Shown here: one piece after another, positions 56,642-64,000 of the stretch
Numbering within the stretch: the first letter of the stretch is position 1
Layout of the letters: the number at the start of each line of letters is the position of its first letter
NCBI RefSeq assembly: GCF_030285665.1
Contig: NZ_CP127295.1
Coordinates: forward strand, 8,370,001 to 8,434,000
Length of the DNA: 64,000 nt
Source: Amycolatopsis mongoliensis
GTDB lineage: Bacteria; Actinomycetota; Actinomycetes; Mycobacteriales; Pseudonocardiaceae
Direction: 5' to 3'
Notes under the pieces: model-generated
What the model saw: only the letters and a program-made list of their open reading frames with translations
The model's database searches: none
Told to the model about the DNA's origin: nothing
Translations under genes and position numbers: made by a program

Positions 56642-56781
56642 GACCCTGCTCGTTGTGCCTTCCGCTGTCAAGAGGCCAACCGGAGCGATCGAAGTGAACC
56701 GGGCTCGCGTCCGACCCGTTGTTCTGGGTAACGAGCTGCAGCAACTCGCCGCCACCACCAGCCGCGTCGAAAGGCCAGACG

Positions 56782-57048
56782 ATGTCCACCTACCCGAACG
56801 CGCTGAGCCGTCGCGCGATCGCCATGCTCAAGGCGGTCGGCGAAGGACGCGCCGAGCTCCGCTGCAGCTGTGAACCCGACCTCCGCGTGGACGGGTTGCC
56901 GTGCTGCGACCAGAACACCGCCCACGACCTCGCCCGCGCCGGGCTGATCCGCGCGATCGGCACGCCGCTGCGTGACCACTGGGCCCCGGCTGAACTCACC
57001 GACGCCGGGCACCGCGCGCTCGGCGGCGGTTTCCCCGCCGCAGCCTGA
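56782..57048 (+). CDS. Small Cys-containing hypothetical protein
   Basis: 88 residues. The N-terminal half looks like a helix-turn-helix-size segment (ALSRRAIAMLKAVGEGRAEL), followed by Cys residues in RCSCEPDLR and LPCCDQNTAHDLARAGLIR, and a C-terminal winged-like stretch. It could be a small regulator with a metal site, but no family is recognised. AAAGG lies eight bases before ATG 56782. Divergent from the fucosidase gene. Confidence 0.6.
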   Translation: MSTYPNALSRRAIAMLKAVGEGRAELRCSCEPDLRVDGLPCCDQNTAHDLARAGLIRAIGTPLRDHWAPAELTDAGHRALGGGFPAAA

Positions 57049-57060
57049 GCCTCCCGCTCG

Positions 57061-57119
57061 AAAGCCGTGAATGGCACATCGAGGGACTTGAAGTCCCTCG
57101 ATGTGCCATTCACGGCTTT
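57061..57119. repeat. 59-base perfect palindrome
   Basis: Arms of 29 bases (57061-57089 and 57091-57119) are exact reverse complements around a single G, starting 12 bases after the small gene's stop. It could extrude as a cruciform and would make a very strong RNA hairpin. AAAGCC at one end gives GGCTTT at the other. Confidence 0.85.
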
Positions 57120-57316
57120 CCGCGTTTCCCTCGCTGCGGCGGGGCGAGAAACCTCGTGAACGGGCTGAACCACCCCGGGCCGGGGACCGTGCTTTGGGTG
57201 AGGGCGTCTCGCACACGCCCTCCGGGGTCGCCACGATGCAACGATCCGGGCCAGCCTCCGCCCGATCGGGACCGGGCACTCCGGCGAGCGGCCGTCGCGG
57301 CAACGGCCACCTCGCG

Positions 57317-57355
57317 CGGGCCCGTCCGGCATCCCCAGAATCCCGGACGGGCCCG
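57317..57355. repeat. Stem-loop in gene-free stretch
   Basis: Thirteen-base perfect stem (57317-57329 with 57343-57355), 13-base loop. The region 57049-57437 holds only this, the palindrome above and the upstream sequence of the esterase gene; I see no gene in it. Confidence 0.6.
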
Positions 57356-57437
57356 CTCCCCACTGTCCGGGATCTTGTCCGCTTCGGTCACCTGATCAGC
57401 GGTCCCTGGCCCGGAGCAGCCACGCCACTGTGAGTGC

Positions 57438-58658
57438 ATGCGACGCTTTTTGGCTCTGAGCGCGGCACTTCTGGCGGGGTTCGGCATCCTCACGACGTCC
57501 GGCAGCGCGAACCCCGAAAGCGCTCTCCCGGCGGTCGCCGAGCACGCCGTCGGCGGCTGGGTCGGCACGTGGGCCACCTCGCCCGCGTCCGCCGTGGCCA
57601 ACACCCCGGACGGCTACCCGGGCTACTCGATCCGCAACGTCGTGCACACCAGTGCCGGCGGCGGCCGGGCCCGCGTCCACCTGTCGAACGCCTTCGGCGC
57701 GTCTCCCCTGACCTTCGGGCACGTCACCGTCGCGGTGCAGAGCACCGGCCCGGACGCGGTGCCCGGCACGCTGCGGTCGCTGACCTTCGGCGGCGCGCCG
57801 AGCGTCGTCGTCCCGGCGGGCGCCGAAGCCCTGAGCGACCCGGTGGGCCTGCGGGTGCCGGCCGACGCCAACCTGCTCGTCACGACCTACGTGCCCACGA
57901 AGTCCGGGCCCGTCACCTACCACCCGGCCGCCTCGCAGACGTCGTACTTCACCCGCGCGGGCGACTTCGCCGGCAACGAGTCGGGCGCGCCCTACACCGA
58001 GCAGACGTCGGTGTGGCACTACGTCTCCGGCGTCGACGTCCAGGGCGGCGCCGAGGCATCGATCGTCACCCTCGGCGATTCGATCACCGACGGCGTCGGC
58101 TCGGTCGCCGGGGCCAACCACCGCTGGCCGGACTACCTCGCCGACCGGCTGCACGGCCGGTTCGGCGTGCTCAACGCGGGCATCAGCGCCAACCGGCTGC
58201 TGCTCGACGTGCCCGGGTCGGGCGCCGGCCAGAACGCGTTGTCCCGCTTCGACCGCGACGTGCTGAGCGTCGGCGGCGTGCGGACGCTGATCGTGCTGGA
58301 AGGCATCAACGACATCCAGCAGGACCCGCACCAGACCGACCCGAACGCGATCACCTCGGCCTACCGCCAGCTGGTGACGCAGGCGCACGCCCGCGGCATC
58401 CGCGTCCTCGGCGGCACGCTCACGCCGTTCAAGGGCTGGCGCGTCTACGACGAAACCCTGGAGGCGACCCGCACGGCGGTGAACACGTTCATCCGCACCA
58501 GCGGCGTCTTCGACGGCGTGATCGACTTCGACGCCGCCGTCCGCGACCCGGCCGACCCGCTCCGGATGCTCCCCGCGTACGACTCGGGCGACCACCTCCA
58601 CCCGGGCGACGCGGGTTACGAGCGGATGGCCGCCGTGGTCCGGCTCGACCGGCTCTGA
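57438..58658 (+). CDS. Secreted SGNH/GDSL esterase
   Basis: 406 residues. Signal peptide about 1-25. An N-terminal beta-rich domain (about 38-195) precedes the SGNH hydrolase domain: block I IVTLGDSITDGVGS (nucleophile Ser), block III LEGINDIQQ, block V DSGDHLHPGDAGY with catalytic Asp and His. This layout matches actinobacterial secreted esterases sometimes called GDSL lipases. It probably deacylates a carbohydrate or lipid outside the cell. The 3' end overlaps the stop of the MFS remnant on the other strand. ATG 57438. Confidence 0.9.
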   Translation: MRRFLALSAALLAGFGILTTSGSANPESALPAVAEHAVGGWVGTWATSPASAVANTPDGYPGYSIRNVVHTSAGGGRARVHLSNAFGASPLTFGHVTVAVQSTGPDAVPGTLRSLTFGGAPSVVVPAGAEALSDPVGLRVPADANLLVTTYVPTKSGPVTYHPAASQTSYFTRAGDFAGNESGAPYTEQTSVWHYVSGVDVQGGAEASIVTLGDSITDGVGSVAGANHRWPDYLADRLHGRFGVLNAGISANRLLLDVPGSGAGQNALSRFDRDVLSVGGVRTLIVLEGINDIQQDPHQTDPNAITSAYRQLVTQAHARGIRVLGGTLTPFKGWRVYDETLEATRTAVNTFIRTSGVFDGVIDFDAAVRDPADPLRMLPAYDSGDHLHPGDAGYERMAAVVRLDRL

Positions 58659-58935
58659 TCCCGCGGGATGAACAGCACCGCTACCAGGCTCACCAGCGCC
58701 ACGGCGACGAGGTAGAGCGAAACCGAAAGCGAAGTCCCCGTGGAGGTCTGCAACGCCGTCGCGATCAGCGGCGCGAACCCGCCGCCCAGCACCGCGCCGA
58801 CGGCGTAGGAGAACGACGCGCCGCTGTAGCGGTACCGCGGCTCGAACAGCTCCGCGAACAACGCCGGCTGCGGCCCGATCGCGCTCGCCACGGCGACCCG
58901 CCGCAGCTGCCGGGCCGCTTCGCCCGTGGCCGACG
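58616..58935 (-). pseudogene. C-terminal remnant of an MFS transporter
   Basis: About 100 codons match the end of metabolite:proton symporter-type MFS proteins: GPQPALFAELFEPRYRYSG, ASFSYAVGAVLGGGFAPLIA and a last span VSLYLVAVALVSLVAVLF before a charged tail. The N-terminal ~330 residues and a start codon are missing; upstream the frame runs into the GNAT gene on the same strand. It is therefore a deletion remnant and not a working transporter. The left end is the TAA at 58616; the right edge is approximate. Confidence 0.7.
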
Positions 58936-58938
58936 CGC

Positions 58939-59475
58939 TCAGGAGCCGGCGAGCACCGGGACGAGGTCTTCGGCCAGCAGGTCCATCAGCAGCCCGTCGT
59001 GCCAGCTGCCGTCCGGACCGCGCTCGTAGGAGCGCATCGTGCCGACCGGCTGGAAGCCGAGTGACTGGTACAGCTGGATCGCGGACTTGTTGTCCGCGGC
59101 GGGATCGATCACCAGCCGGTGGTGGCCACGCACGGTGAACAGGTGCTCGGCCAGCGTCCGGATCGCGTCCGACCCGAGACCGCGGCCCTGCCAGTCCGGG
59201 TGGACCGCGATGTCGATGCCCGCGTGCCGGTACTGCGGGTCGGCCTCCTCGAAGGCCAGCTCGATGCCCACGACGACATCCTCGTGCTCGATGGCGTAGG
59301 TCGTGGTGTCCTCGTCGGGGTCCAGCAGGTAGGACACCTGGGCGGCCACCGGTTCCTCGGCGTCCGCCCACCACCGGGCGACGTCCGGGTGCGACAGGAT
59401 CTCCTCGAACCGGGCGGCGTCCGCGGCTGCGGCGGGGCGCAGGCGGACACGGCTTCCGGTGATCAGGCCGGTCAT
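58939..59475 (-). CDS. GNAT acetyltransferase (AAC(6')-like)
   Basis: 178 residues. Acetyl-CoA-binding signature IAVHPDWQGRGLGSDAIRTL, with ITGSRVRLRPAAAADAARFE at the N-terminus and IQLYQSLGFQPVGTMRSYER near the C-terminus. The sequence resembles aminoglycoside 6'-N-acetyltransferase-like proteins, many of which are not resistance enzymes. ATG 59475. It lies between the MFS remnant and the type VII cluster. Confidence 0.83.
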   Translation of the reverse strand: MTGLITGSRVRLRPAAAADAARFEEILSHPDVARWWADAEEPVAAQVSYLLDPDEDTTTYAIEHEDVVVGIELAFEEADPQYRHAGIDIAVHPDWQGRGLGSDAIRTLAEHLFTVRGHHRLVIDPAADNKSAIQLYQSLGFQPVGTMRSYERGPDGSWHDGLLMDLLAEDLVPVLAGS

Positions 59476-59588
59476 CGGCTCAGTGTCGACCCCCGGGCGC
59501 CGTCTGTCGAGCGCCGTCGCCCGGCCGGGCCTCGGCCGCGACCAGCAGGGTGCTCAGCGTGCGGGCTGCCTGCCGGCCGCGGGCCGGG

Positions 59589-60134
59589 TCACCACGGGTT
59601 GTTGTCGTCCTCGTCCGGGTCCGTACGCCGCCGCGGCGGCGGCGAAGCCTGCGGGGCCGGCGGAACCGCGGCACCGCCTGCCGGGGACGGCGGAACCGGG
59701 CCCGGTTCCGCGGGCGGCGGCGCGTCGTCCGGCTCGTCCGGGTCGGGGAACCGGCCGCGCAGCGTGTCGAGCAGCGCCGTGCGGGTCTCGCGGTCCTCGT
59801 CGCCGAGCTGCTCGGTCATCACCCCGGCCACCCGCTCGGCGATGCCGGACTGGGCCCGGCGCATCGTCGTCAGGATCGTCCGGGACAGCTCGTCCAGGGG
59901 GAAGGACTTGACCTTGTTGCTGAACGTCAGGTCGGTGACCGTGCCGTCGGCGCCGACCGTGACGCTGACCGCGCCGTCCCCGCTGCTCGCGGTCAGCCGC
60001 AGCCGTTCGGTCTGCTCCTGCGCAGCCTGGTAGCGCTGCGCCTTCGCCGCGAACCCGGCCGCCCAGTCGTCCATCCGGCGGATCGCCTCGTCGGGGTCCC
60101 GGATCAGGTCCCCCAGGCCGTTCGGGCCCGTCAT
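59589..60134 (-). CDS. YbaB/EbfC-family protein
   Basis: 181 residues. The first ~115 form the YbaB/EbfC fold (LRLTASSGDGAVSVTVGADG, VTDLTFSNKVKSFPLDELSR), which binds DNA in the best-studied members. The C-terminal ~65 residues are Pro/Glu/Asp-rich and disordered. Homologues are common next to type VII secretion genes in Pseudonocardiales. Its start overlaps the EspC-like stop (ATGA). Last gene of the operon. Confidence 0.85.
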   Translation of the reverse strand: MTGPNGLGDLIRDPDEAIRRMDDWAAGFAAKAQRYQAAQEQTERLRLTASSGDGAVSVTVGADGTVTDLTFSNKVKSFPLDELSRTILTTMRRAQSGIAERVAGVMTEQLGDEDRETRTALLDTLRGRFPDPDEPDDAPPPAEPGPVPPSPAGGAAVPPAPQASPPPRRRTDPDEDDNNPW

Positions 60135-60475
60135 GCCCGGACCCCCGCTTCCGCCGTGCGCGGTGCGGCACTCAGCTGCCGTTCGAACGGCTGGGCGTTG
60201 CCCTCTTCACCGTCGCGGTAGGACTGGGCGGCGGTCTTGACGTTGTCGGCGAGCCCGCGCACCCCCTCGGTCGACGCGGTCAGCGCCTCCTTCGCCTGCT
60301 CACCCGTGGGCCGGATGATCGGCGGGAGGAACGCGCAAAGCAGCCCGTAGGCGTGGTCCGACATCGCCGTGTCCGCCGCGGAAGCCGCCGTGGTGAGCCG
60401 GTCCACCAGGCTCTCGACGTGACTCGCGTGCGCGACCAGGTCGTCCGGCTCGACCTCGAAGCCGCCGGCCGTCAT
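60131..60475 (-). CDS. EspC-like type VII secretion substrate
   Basis: 114 residues: helical hairpin of the WXG100-like/EspC size (GGFEVEPDDLVAHASHVESL, then ADNVKTAAQSYRDGEE). The conserved start and the terminal helix fit the family of small proteins secreted with, or targeted to, ESX machinery. Four bases after the PPE-like gene. Confidence 0.8.
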   Translation of the reverse strand: MTAGGFEVEPDDLVAHASHVESLVDRLTTAASAADTAMSDHAYGLLCAFLPPIIRPTGEQAKEALTASTEGVRGLADNVKTAAQSYRDGEEGNAQPFERQLSAAPRTAEAGVRA

Positions 60476-60479
60476 GCGC

Positions 60480-62456
60480 TCACTTCCAATCCTGGTTCTT
60501 CCAGTCGCCGATCACCGGAGGCGCCACCGCTTCTTCGCCCGCGAAGAAGTTCGGGTCGTCGCTCTCGAGGTAGTCGGCCGCCTTGTGTTCCTTGTCGTCT
60601 TCCTTCTTGCCGCCGCGGGCGCCGGCACCCATGCCGCCCATGCCCGGGCTGCCCGCCGCGCCGGCCTTGCCGGCTCCGCCCGCGTTCCGCATCGCGGCCG
60701 CTTCCGCTTCCGCGGCCGCACCCGACGCGGCCCCGCCGCCCAGGCTGCCCGCGCCCGTACCGCGCACGCCGCCACCGACGCCGCCGGCACCCGAACCACC
60801 GCCGCCGATCCCGCCGAGGGACCCGCCCCCGGCGCCACCGCCGCCGATGCCGCCGAGCCGGCTCGCGATGCTTTCGCCGTTGATCCCGCCGCCGCGGCCG
60901 ATCGTCGGCATCTTGCCGGTGCCGATGCCGCCGCCGGGGATGCCGCCCGGGCCGGTGCCGGTGGGCAGGCCGGTGATCGGGTCGATGCCAGGCGAGGTGA
61001 AGCCGGGGATGCCGCCGCCGCGGATACCGCCGCCACCGCCACCCGAGGTGTCCGGGATGCCCGGGATCGAGCCCGGGGTGAAGCCGCTGCCGCCGCCCGG
61101 GCCCCCGCCGCCGGGGATGCCGGACGGCGTGAAGCCCGAGGACGTCGTCGAGTCGCCGCCGACCGGCATCGACGAGCCGGGGATGCCGGCGCCGCTGAAG
61201 CTGCCGCCGCCAGGAATCTCCGGGATGCCTGCTCCCGAGAAGCCCGAGCCACCGGCGCCCGCGCCGCCTGCGCCACCGCCGCCCGACGCCGCCGGGATGC
61301 CCGCACCGGAGAACCCGGAACCGCCCGCGCCGGAACCGCCGCCGGGGATACCGCTGCCGGAGAACCCGGAGCCACCGGCGCCCGAGCCGTCGCCAGGGAT
61401 GCCCGAACCCGGGATGCCGGAGCCGGGCGCCCCCGCGCCCGAACCGCCCGGACCGTTCACGCCGTCGAGACCGCTCGTGGTCCCTTCGGCCGGGATCCGC
61501 GCCGAAGCCTGGTCCATCGCCCTGCGCGCCATCAGCGGCTGCGCACCGTCGGCGCCGGCGCCGCCCGAAGCCGGGCTGGTCGCCGAACGCGCCGTCGCGG
61601 ACGGCAGCTTCGGCGGAGCCGGGAACCTCGGCGTGGCGACCGCGCCGCCGATGGTGTCGTCGTACTGCGTCATGATCTGCGCCGCGTGGTCCCGGGCCGC
61701 CGTCTGCGCCCGGTAGGTCTGCATGGCCTCGCCGGCCGCCGCCGCGTACTGCACCGGGTCGGTCATCGACATCAAGCGCTGGTTGGTGCTCTGCAGGTCG
61801 AACTGCACCGGCGGGTTGGCCGCCATCTGCCGCTGGGTCTCGTTGAGCGCCTGCGAGTGGATCTCCTGCTGCCGCCCGGCCAGCGTCGCGCCCTGCGCGG
61901 TCGCGCCCAGCCACTTGCCGACACCGGCGAGGTGCTCGCGGACGGCGTCACCGGCGTCGCCCTGCCAGTTGCTGGTGCTCGCGTTGATCGCGTCGCCCAG
62001 GGTCTTCTGGTGGGTGCCCAGGTCGTTGCCGACCGCGACCCACTCCTCCGAGGTCTCCGCGACGGTCGCCGGGTTGGCGTCCTGCGTGATGGCGTCGTTC
62101 ATCTGCTCGTGGCTCGCGTTGCTCCACAGCGTGCGCGGCGCCCCGCCGTTCTCACGCATGGTGAGGCCCTCGTCGAGGCCGTGCTTGGCGTCGTCGAGGT
62201 GCTGCTGGTAGAGCTCCTGGATCTTCTTGTCGCGCAGCACCGGGTCGACGGCCGGGCCGAGCCAGCCGGCCCGGATCTCGTCGTCGATCTGCTGGGTGGC
62301 CATCGCGCGGATCTCGTCACCCGAGGGGGTGTTGTCCGTCTTCAGCGGCCCGACGTAGTACTTGGACGACGAATCGGCGGTCACGTCGTAGAGCGGACTG
62401 CGCGGGTTGTAGTCCGGGGACGACGGGTCCGAGACGGACTCGGCGGTGGGTGCCAC
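60480..62456 (-). CDS. PPE-like protein with Gly-rich repeats
   Basis: 658 residues. Residues about 60-270 are long helices with a WxG-like turn (NWQGDAGDAVREHLAGV) as in PPE proteins. Residues about 325-600 are Gly/Ser/Pro-rich with repeated GGSGFSGAGIP and SGIPG units. The last 45 residues (KKEDDKEHKAADYLESDD, ending DWKNQDWK) are a conserved acidic tail. It is probably exported by a type VII system and partnered by the helical protein encoded upstream. GTG 62456 follows GAGGGAG; there is only an eight-base gap from the preceding gene. Confidence 0.82.
   Translation of the reverse strand: MAPTAESVSDPSSPDYNPRSPLYDVTADSSSKYYVGPLKTDNTPSGDEIRAMATQQIDDEIRAGWLGPAVDPVLRDKKIQELYQQHLDDAKHGLDEGLTMRENGGAPRTLWSNASHEQMNDAITQDANPATVAETSEEWVAVGNDLGTHQKTLGDAINASTSNWQGDAGDAVREHLAGVGKWLGATAQGATLAGRQQEIHSQALNETQRQMAANPPVQFDLQSTNQRLMSMTDPVQYAAAAGEAMQTYRAQTAARDHAAQIMTQYDDTIGGAVATPRFPAPPKLPSATARSATSPASGGAGADGAQPLMARRAMDQASARIPAEGTTSGLDGVNGPGGSGAGAPGSGIPGSGIPGDGSGAGGSGFSGSGIPGGGSGAGGSGFSGAGIPAASGGGGAGGAGAGGSGFSGAGIPEIPGGGSFSGAGIPGSSMPVGGDSTTSSGFTPSGIPGGGGPGGGSGFTPGSIPGIPDTSGGGGGGIRGGGIPGFTSPGIDPITGLPTGTGPGGIPGGGIGTGKMPTIGRGGGINGESIASRLGGIGGGGAGGGSLGGIGGGGSGAGGVGGGVRGTGAGSLGGGAASGAAAEAEAAAMRNAGGAGKAGAAGSPGMGGMGAGARGGKKEDDKEHKAADYLESDDPNFFAGEEAVAPPVIGDWKNQDWK
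60800..61465 (-). repeat. Gly-rich coding repeats of the PPE-like gene
   Basis: Irregular repeats of roughly 30-36 bases encoding GGSGFSGAGIP-type units. They resemble, in style, the MPTR repeats of mycobacterial PPE proteins, and are likely variable between strains. Confidence 0.6.
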
Positions 62457-62464
62457 GGTCTCCC

Positions 62465-62932
62465 TCAGCTCTGGTCGGCGGTCGGGAGCGAGGTCAGCGT
62501 CGTACGCGTGGTCTCTTCCCGGGACTTGTAGTTCTGCTTCGCCAGCTTGATGGCTTCGATGTAGGTCGGGAACTCCTGCCGCGCGGCCTGCAGCTGGGTG
62601 ACCAGGCCGTGCTCGTCGGCCGCGGTGCTGACCATGTGCGCGGAGACCCACTGGCCGGTCGCGGTCCGGCTCATCGCGGGCGCGTCGTGCAGCCGCTGGA
62701 GGTTCGCCCAGCGCTGCTCCAGGGTCTCGAGCACGCCCTCGAGGGCCTCGATCAGCTGGTTGCCAGTGGTGTCGTCGATGGCGAAACCGCCGGACTGGGC
62801 GAGCCGCTTCAGCTGGGCGCCGGCGAGGCCGACGCGGACGGCGGCCAGCGCCTTGGTCTCGGGCGTCGTGGCGGACTGCAGCTGCATCGTCGCCTGGAGA
62901 GCCTGGGCCGCCGCCTCGGTCTCTTCCGTCAT
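62465..62932 (-). CDS. Type VII-associated helical protein
   Basis: 155 residues, almost fully helical (AQALQATMQLQSATTPETKA, QLIEALEGVLETLEQRWANL, LVTQLQAARQEFPTYIEAIK). No enzyme motif. Length and position suggest a PE- or WXG-like partner for the PPE-like protein. GGGAAGGA precedes ATG 62932. The stop is eight bases before the PPE-like start. Confidence 0.75.
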   Translation of the reverse strand: MTEETEAAAQALQATMQLQSATTPETKALAAVRVGLAGAQLKRLAQSGGFAIDDTTGNQLIEALEGVLETLEQRWANLQRLHDAPAMSRTATGQWVSAHMVSTAADEHGLVTQLQAARQEFPTYIEAIKLAKQNYKSREETTRTTLTSLPTADQS

Positions 62933-62952
62933 CAGAAGCTGTTCCTTCCCGG

Positions 62953-63795
62953 TCAGTAGACGGCGGCGATCGCTTCGCGGATCGCGCGCGCGAGGTCGGC
63001 ACGGCCGGCCGGTACGTACTGCGCCGTCAGCTCGCCGGCCTCGCCGGTCTTGGTGTGCACCAGGTAGCGGCCGTCGGCGGTGTCCAGCCAGCTCAGCGGT
63101 TCGCCCGCGAGCCGCTCGCCGCGGCGGCTCTGCGCGGTGACGGCGATGTGGCCGCCACCCAGCCGCGGTTCGGCCAGCACCCGCTCGAGCACCGCGACGT
63201 CCGACGGCTTCGGCGCCGGCGGCCGGCGGCCCGGCCGCACCACGGCCTTGACCTCGATCATGCCGAAGGCGTCGGTCTCTTCTTCGTCGAACTCGGCGTC
63301 CGCGATCCGCTTCGCCGTCATGGCCGAGACCTCGCGCCCGGCGGCGCGGTGCACGACGTGCTTGCCGGTGGTCGCGGCCGGGGCCGGCGGCAGCACGCCG
63401 GTGACGACCTCGACCAGGTCCTCGTCGGCGAACAGCGAGAACAGCAGCTCGTCGGTGTCGGGGGCCTGGGTGATGCCGAGTGCCTGGGCGCCGTCGGTGA
63501 CCACCAGCACGGCGACGTCGGCGCCGAGGCCGTCGATCCCGCTCACGGCAACCGAAACCCGCGGCTCGGCCAGCAGCTCGAACGCCGTCCGCACCCCGGG
63601 GTGCAGCTCGCCCGAAACCGACAGCCGCCGCTCCTCGAGCGCGTCGTAGACCTGGCGCGCGACCCGCACGAACCGCACCGGGTCCGCCGGGAGGTTGCCC
63701 GCGCGCAACGGGTAGCGCCGGACGTCGCCACCGGTCGCCCTGCCGACGACGAGGGCTTCGACGACCTCAAGGACGAACTCGAACCTGTCCGCCAT
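62953..63795 (-). CDS. EspG-like type VII chaperone
   Basis: 280 residues, mixed alpha/beta. EspG-like features: FEFVLEVVEALVVGRATGG at the start, VRTAFELLAEPRVSVAVSGI, and a C-terminal ADLARAIREAIAAVY. EspG proteins bind PE-PPE pairs in the cytoplasm and bring them to the ESX export machine, which fits its place as first gene before the PPE-like gene. ATG 63795 has GAGGGG upstream; the ATG at 63810 lacks a site. Confidence 0.82.
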   Translation of the reverse strand: MADRFEFVLEVVEALVVGRATGGDVRRYPLRAGNLPADPVRFVRVARQVYDALEERRLSVSGELHPGVRTAFELLAEPRVSVAVSGIDGLGADVAVLVVTDGAQALGITQAPDTDELLFSLFADEDLVEVVTGVLPPAPAATTGKHVVHRAAGREVSAMTAKRIADAEFDEEETDAFGMIEVKAVVRPGRRPPAPKPSDVAVLERVLAEPRLGGGHIAVTAQSRRGERLAGEPLSWLDTADGRYLVHTKTGEAGELTAQYVPAGRADLARAIREAIAAVY

Positions 63796-63945
63796 TTCCC
63801 CTCGCTGCATCGTTCGTCAAACCCTCAAGCAACTTTCCTGCCGAAGGTTAGCAGTGCCCGCGGACCCCGCGTCGGCACCGCCACGCGGGTGCCCGAAAGA
63901 CCACGATCCCTGGACTGCGCGGGCAAAGCGCGCTCGGTGACCGGA

Positions 63946-64000
63946 TCACCCGATGCGGTGCTGGTGCACGCGCAGCTGCAGGGTGACGAGATCGAGAACC
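63946..64000 (-). CDS. Possible C-terminal end of an upstream gene
   Basis: Seventeen codons (VLDLVTLQLRVHQHRIG) end at a TGA at 63946-63948; the rest lies beyond the right edge. The codon pattern (GC at third positions) is coding-like. The 150 bases between this and the EspG-like start hold no gene. Confidence 0.35.
   Translation of the reverse strand, partial: VLDLVTLQLRVHQHRIG

Noticed and set aside
58939..59475. Aminoglycoside resistance gene
   Set aside because: Resemblance to AAC(6') enzymes is general to this GNAT subgroup; no residues or context prove drug specificity.
60583..61716. Pro-rich plus-strand frame with PEPPAPEPP-type repeats
   Set aside because: It is the reverse strand of the Gly-rich repeats of the PPE-like gene; no start signal, and the minus-strand gene is in a coherent operon.

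Overview
The window is very GC-rich, with GTG starts, GTGA/ATGA overlaps between genes, GAF-ANTAR regulators, DUF3040/DUF2630/DUF4235 proteins and a type VII secretion-linked cluster. This points to a soil actinobacterium of the Pseudonocardiales, most like Amycolatopsis (inference from gene content, not from a search).

1-25.3 kb is a cellulose-utilisation island. It encodes a CBM2-GH5 endoglucanase, a CBM2 protein with a Cip1-like lyase-fold domain, an AA10 lytic polysaccharide monooxygenase with CBM2, a four-gene cellulase operon (GH48, GH5, GH6, GH12), the LacI regulator CebR, and the cello-oligosaccharide uptake operon cebE-cebF-cebG followed by a GH1 beta-glucosidase. Near-palindromic TGGGAGCGCTCCCA boxes lie upstream of each of these transcription units, so one regulator probably controls attack, uptake and intracellular hydrolysis. 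A second CebE-like lipoprotein with no permease partner, divergent from a second LacI protein carrying a low-complexity insert, has a box too. The ATPase for the transporter is not in the window. An aldo/keto reductase and an AGE-family epimerase/isomerase sit within the island.

25.5-48 kb is a stress, DNA-repair and housekeeping region. It holds a sugar-acid dehydratase (IlvD/Edd family), malic enzyme, a UdgX-type uracil-DNA glycosylase convergent with a coupled NHEJ operon (Ku, DNA ligase, LigD-type polymerase), two GAF-ANTAR proteins, two STAS proteins, an orphan cytochrome c oxidase subunit I, an F420-dependent oxidoreductase, an RsbW/SigF pair, a CYTH-CHAD protein, hemerythrin, a small membrane-protein operon and an NDH-2-like dehydrogenase. 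Reading both strands by eye, I find GTTT-N15/16-GGGTA-type promoters, the pattern of SigF/SigB sigma factors, ahead of at least ten of these genes including the sigF operon itself. The region therefore looks like a locally clustered SigF regulon.

48-59.5 kb is mixed metabolism: a serine beta-lactamase-like hydrolase, a LysR regulator divergent from a PLP-dependent decarboxylase, a GT39-like membrane glycosyltransferase, a PobA-like hydroxylase, a Tat-exported GH29 alpha-L-fucosidase, an SGNH esterase, the remnant of an MFS transporter and a GNAT acetyltransferase.

59.6-63.8 kb is a five-gene type VII secretion-associated operon (EspG-like, helical protein, PPE-like protein with Gly-rich repeats, EspC-like, YbaB/EbfC-like) without the ESX core machinery. 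Intergenic spaces carry several families of palindromic repeats and strong stem-loops, mostly at gene ends. No rRNA, tRNA, CRISPR array, insertion sequence or prophage was seen.
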